From positions 10,744,741 through 10,808,740 of the forward strand of contig OZ037768.1 in the NCBI GenBank assembly GCA_964035545.1: 64,000 nucleotides of DNA. Direction: 5' to 3'. This document shows, in pieces, positions 51,401-57,400 of the stretch. Origin of the DNA: Bugula neritina. Taxonomy: Eukaryota; Bryozoa; Gymnolaemata; Cheilostomatida; Bugulidae. The translations under genes and the position numbers were made by a program. Under the pieces are notes generated by a model. That model searched no databases, was not told the origin of the DNA, and saw only the letters and a program-made list of their open reading frames with translations. How positions within the stretch are numbered: the first letter of the stretch is position 1; each line of letters opens with the position of its first letter.

Positions 51401-54400
51401 AGAAATGAATTTGAACAAGAACACACTAGTTGGATGTGTAGAGAATATTGCGATGAACACAAGTCACAATATTTTCAATGTATGTTTAACGGGCAAACCT
51501 GGAATCCATTAGACTGTTGTAAAGCTAGTGCCAAGTTCCACAAAAGATCTTTGGGGTTGTTTCACTGCGAAAATGTCTCCCGAGGTGTTGTAGCGCTTTG
51601 CTCCAAATGTTACTATTGTTTCGGAGAAGAACCTAAATACAGTTCAAAAGGTGTCAGTAAATTGCACAACAACTATACCGAAAAAGATTACTTCGATGTA
51701 TTGATAAATCAGAAAATTGCTTACGGTACGAACAAGGGTTTTCGAGTAAAAGGTGAAGAAATATTCACGTACGTTCAAAATCGAAAAGCTTTAAATTATT
51801 TTTACGGAAAGAGAATTGTGTCACAAGATCACGTGACAACCAAACCTACTTTACTGTAAAAAAACTGTGTTTAGTTAGCGCGTTCAGTTAATTGGTATTT
51901 CACTGTCCGGTTGATAGGTCGCATCAATCAATATTCTACGATGGAAAATTTATACCTATTACAGAAAAACGCTTATAATTATATATGGTACAAGCTTTCG
52001 AAAATGAGTAGACAACATTACGTTAACTATTGTATAACGCAAACCGTTTTGGACATGTACAATAAACATCAAAATTGGAGTGAGGAAGAAATAAATGAAT
52101 TGGTCGAACTAGCCGAGGATATGTACGAGACTAACGGTTACGTTCAGTTTTGTAAAGTGGCAAAAGATTTGACTGATCCAAATATCTCAGCTATTCGCTT
52201 AGAAACAATATTTTTCTTGTGCGTGCAAATTTGCAAAATGTATATCGAGGCTGGAGAACACTTCGCAGTGAAATATTTTATTCAACAGATCCAATGGAAC
52301 TTGGGAATAGCTCTCGAGAAACAAAACAATGTACAATAGTTTATTTTGTATATAATTGTGTATATTTGCCTAAACTTGCCTAAACATGCCTAAACATGCC
52401 TGAACTTGCCTAAACATGCCTGAACTTGCCTAAATCTATTTATACTTTTTTATGCCTATTAATATTTTTGTACATTACTTGATACAATTATTTGGGAATA
52501 AACTCTCGGAATATACAGTTAACATCATGAGCTTACCTTTCTACCATACATTTTCAGCGATTGTAGCTGGTCCTTCAAGGGCTGGTAAAACTCAGTGGGT
52601 AAGGAAATTGATTACCAACAGTCATACAATGATATCACCTCCACCTGAAAAAATAATATATTGTTATAGTGAGTGGCAGCCACTGTTTAGTTCATACAAC
52701 AACGTTGAGTTTCATCAAGGTGTTATCGATATACAAGAATTAAACAAAAATATAAAAAACTTGATAATATTTGATGATTTAATGAGTGAAATAGATCAGA
52801 ATATTGAAAACATATTTACTAAGCACAGTCACCATCGCAACATAAGCGTAATATTTATAACACAGAATCTGTTTCAAGACAACTCTCACATGAGAACAAT
52901 GTCTCGAAGCGCTTCTTATGTTGTTGTATTTAAAAACCCTAGAGACGTGAACCAGATATCCTATTTGGCAAGACAAATGTTTCCTAAAAACCAGAGTAAT
53001 TTTGTTGTTGAAGCGTTTTGAGACGCCACTTCTGTCCCCTTTGGGTACTTGGTTATAGACTACAGGCAAGAGACAGAAGACTATTTGCGCATTAGAACAG
53101 GTGTATTTCCGGGTGAGAAAACCTATATCTATTTGTCAAACAGAAACGCTACTTCATTACAAAGAAATGCAGCTTGAAGCTAACATAAATCATGACCGCT
53201 AGAATTAAAAAACACGCCAAGACTCTAAGTTATTTAGCTGAATGTGACAAACACAACTGTAAAGCAATCATCAACGCAGCGGGTAGTGAACTGTTGAACT
53301 GTTTCTCAGATATTTGCTACAACGTATTAAAAGGCAAGGTGTCATTGTCACCTACTGAAGAAAACAACTTACGTAAATACAAAAATATTTTAAGAAAGAT
53401 TGCTGATAAAAAGAGTACACTGAAAACTAAAAAAACACTGGTACAGAAAGGAGGGTTTCTCTCGGCTCTTTTAGGACCACTAATAGGAAGTGTTCTAGCA
53501 CCACTAGCGAAAGGAATATTCAGCGGTTTTAGAAAAAGATGAATTCGCAAAGCGCTAGAAAATTCTTATTAGTGGATGCCGCGGATCTAAAACACAACTC
53601 ATTTGTAAATGCTGATGTCAGCAAAAATAATGATTATCAACAAGTCGAGAGAAACAAACCTTTGATTACTAAAGAACTATTTGCCGTAGATAAGCTAATG
53701 AGTGAAATCTTAAATGACAACACGCTATCAGAAAATGAGAAAGTAACTGCTTATAACAACGCGTTGACTAATTATCAAGAGTTAAAAACTACTACTTATA
53801 AGAAAATATCTAGCACAAGGTTGCCTACTTTATCAAAGAATAGTGAACCACAACTAAAAGAAACAGAAAGTCTTACATCTTATAACCCACTACTAGCTAT
53901 CCCTCAAAGATTTAAAACAAAGGCGAGTCAACTTTGGGATATACTGAAAAAAGATGGTAAAGTTTCTGTAAATGATGCGGGGCAGGTAACTATTAACGGC
54001 AACCAACTACGCGGAAGCAATTTATCTGATCTATTAAATCTTGCGGTTAATAGTCAACTGAAAGGTAAAACATTGGAAGGGTGGAAAGAATTTAGACAAG
54101 TATTAATTGATTACAATGTACCCAAACTACTCATTAATCAAAACGTTATCGAAGAGAAATCTAAAAGTAGAAGAGAGTCTAGTAAATTGTCATCAGGCGA
54201 GTGGGATCCATACGATGGCAAGGCGAAAACGAAAAAAGCAAAATCCAGACTCCAGCTATACTGATAAACTAATTCGAGACACCTATTTCAATATTTCTAA
54301 ACCAGCCGGATTTGGTAGTAAAGCAAAGTTATACAAATCATTAAAAGGCAAAGTAAGCAAGGGTGCAATTGATAGATGGCTTGAAAAAACAGACAGCTAT

Positions 54401-57400
54401 AACCTACATAAACCTTTGCGAAAAAACTTTCCCAGACGAAAGTATATTGTATCAGGTATTAATGCCATGTGGCAAATTGATTTAACAGATCTCCAACAGT
54501 TTTCATCCGAAAATAATGGATTCAAGTATATACTATTAAGCATTGACACATTCAGTCGTAAAGCCTACGGTGTACCACTCAAAACTAAATCTGGTTTAGA
54601 AGTGAGTAGAGCTATGAGGGAGATTATAGAAAACGAAAACAACAACACTCCACCAGAAATGATTTTATCAGATAGAGGCAAAGAATTCTTTAACCCTCAA
54701 TTTAAAGCATTAATGAAAGAATATAACATAAACCACTTTTCATCCAACAATCAAGAAATTAAAGCATCCATGGTTGAAAGACTGCAAAGAACACTAAAGG
54801 CTAAATTGTTTAAATATTTTACTCATCAAAACAGTCACAGATATCTTGACATTCTCAATGATCTAATATCATCATACAATAACTCGAAACACTCGGCTCA
54901 TAACTCAACACCTAATGATGTGACAGTTAACAATCAAGAAGAAATTTGGCATAGACTATACACAGATAGTCAGAGTGGTCAAACTAACAAACTAAAATAC
55001 AATGTTGGAGATCTCGTTAGAATATCGAAATATAGTACAGTATTTAAAAAAGGATACCTTCCTTCTTGGAGCGAAGAAATCTTTACCATAGCGAAAATCC
55101 ACACTACTAATCCTCCAGTGTATTCTCTCGCGGATGACAGCGGTGATCAGCTAGAAGGAACATGGTATGAACCGGAATTACAGAAAGTAAACACCAAGAG
55201 CAACACCTATAAAATAGAGTCAATTGTTGGTCAGCGTACTGTGAATGGTAAAAAACAATTTCTTGTAAGGTGGGCTGGATATCCGCCAAGTTTTGACTCG
55301 TATGTTGATAAAAGAGATGTAATTTTTAACTATAAGAATTAGATAATAAACTTATATGTTGTCACTCTTACAAAGATGCGCGTTGTTTTACCTAGTAATG
55401 CTTCGTTGAAGCATTTTCCAAAAAATAGTCTTTCAGTATACACAGTTCAATTGCCTCAAAGTTTAGATTTTACGGATGGCTCTTACGAAATCGGATTGAG
55501 TGAGATACAATTTTATAAATCATGGTTCAATGTGAAACAGTGCAGCATAACCTTAAAAGTAAATGAAGCTGAAGAAACAGTGCATCTAGATGACGGTTAC
55601 TACAAATCAGATAAAAAGCTAATACAATCTATCAATCAAGCAATAAATGACCAGTGTTTAAATCTGAAAGTAAAATTTAATTTCTATTACAACGATGTCA
55701 ATAAGAATTTTTATGTCATTGCTGAAAATGTTAGCGGTTGCTCTATAGACATCACATACTCACCATCTCTTGAGAAAATACTTAATGTACAGGAAGAAAA
55801 AATGGAGATAAAATCAATGACCGATGGCACAATTTTGGTCAAGTACAATACTCCAATAAGATTACATACAATATTTAACCTGATGGTGTATACAGATGTA
55901 GCAGAATCTAGTATTGTTGGAGATACTCAGGCTCAACTACTAAGAGTTGTAGGAGTCGAGGATGGTCATTGGAGGTTGCAGTCCACTAACTTTAACAATG
56001 TACAGTACTGCAAAATAAATAAAACGCATGTTTCGAGTGTATCAATTTATATATACACGGATTACGGTGAAAGAGTACCATTCACGCATGGACGTACAGT
56101 GGTAACGGTAGATATTCGAAAAGTTAAACCTATAAACCTAATATGAGAATAATTCCATTCGATTGTGATGCCGCATCAAATAGCTATAGACAGTTATATG
56201 AACAATCAGGAAATGGAATGATTCCAATATTTTCAGGAGAAAAATATCAAACAGGATACGGTTTAGGGAGCATATTTGGTAACATACTCAAAGCAGCATT
56301 GCCTGTTGTAAAACAAGGTGTAAAAAGTTTAGGAAAGACAGCAATAAATACTGGTCTAAACATTGCCAGAGATAGTTTATCCGGTAAACCATTCAGAGAG
56401 TCAATTAAAGATAACGTCAACAGCGCGGCTGGAGAGGTTATTACTAAAGGTATTACATACGTCACCAACAGAAATCGAAATAAAAAAAGGAAGCGTCAGA
56501 CTAACAGAGTTACTTCTTCCAAGTCTTCAAAGGTGAAAAGACGTAGGGTTACTAAACGCGATATCTTTTCATAGAATACTATACTATGAGTTTCATAATG
56601 GAACATAGCTGCCTCGCTGGCAAACCCGAATTAGATTTATTTTCTACACTACCTACTCAAGCATCAATCGAAGAAGGATATCACGTAGAACATATGCCCA
56701 CAACCTCATTGAATGATGAGGGACCTATAAAGTTCTCAATCTCTGGTGATTCGAACAACTACCTTGACCTCAGTTCAAGCTATCTATTATTAGAGGTGAA
56801 AATAACAAAAGCTGACGGTACGGATCTCGATGCTCAAGGTGATGCGGCTCCTATAAACCTTTTGGGTCACACATTATTTCAACAAGTAGAAATTATGCTA
56901 AATGATGTAGTTATTTCCAACGCTTCTAATCTCTACCACTACAGAGCTCTTATAGAAACTTTACTAAGTTACTCCGATGAAGCTAAAAAGTCACAACTAT
57001 CAATGTCACTCTACTCAAAGGATACACCCGGAAAAATGGATCACATTGGTGGTGATAATGAAGGCTTGGAAGCTAGAAGGCGAATTACGGGGCAGAGTAA
57101 AACTGTGCAATTAATTGTTAGACCGCACGCTGACATATTCTTTCAAAGGCGATTCATTTTAAACGGAGTAGACATGAAATTAAAATTTGTGAGGAATCAC
57201 AACAGCTTAGTGCTAATGGCTGGTGAAAACTCTACTTGCAAACTAAAAATCCTAAACGCATCTTTTTTCCTTCGAAAAGTTAAAATCAATAGCGGAATAC
57301 AATTAAAGCACATTGAAAATTTAGACAAGAAACTATTACCAGCCGTTTATCCTATCAGAAGAGTTGATATGAAGTCATTCAATATCGCATTGGGTTCACT

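Noticed and set aside
54215-55342. Retrovirus or LTR retrotransposon
   Set aside because: No reverse transcriptase, LTRs or gag nearby; the integrase is next to family B polymerase, ATPase and capsid genes with terminal inverted repeats, so it is a Polinton gene.
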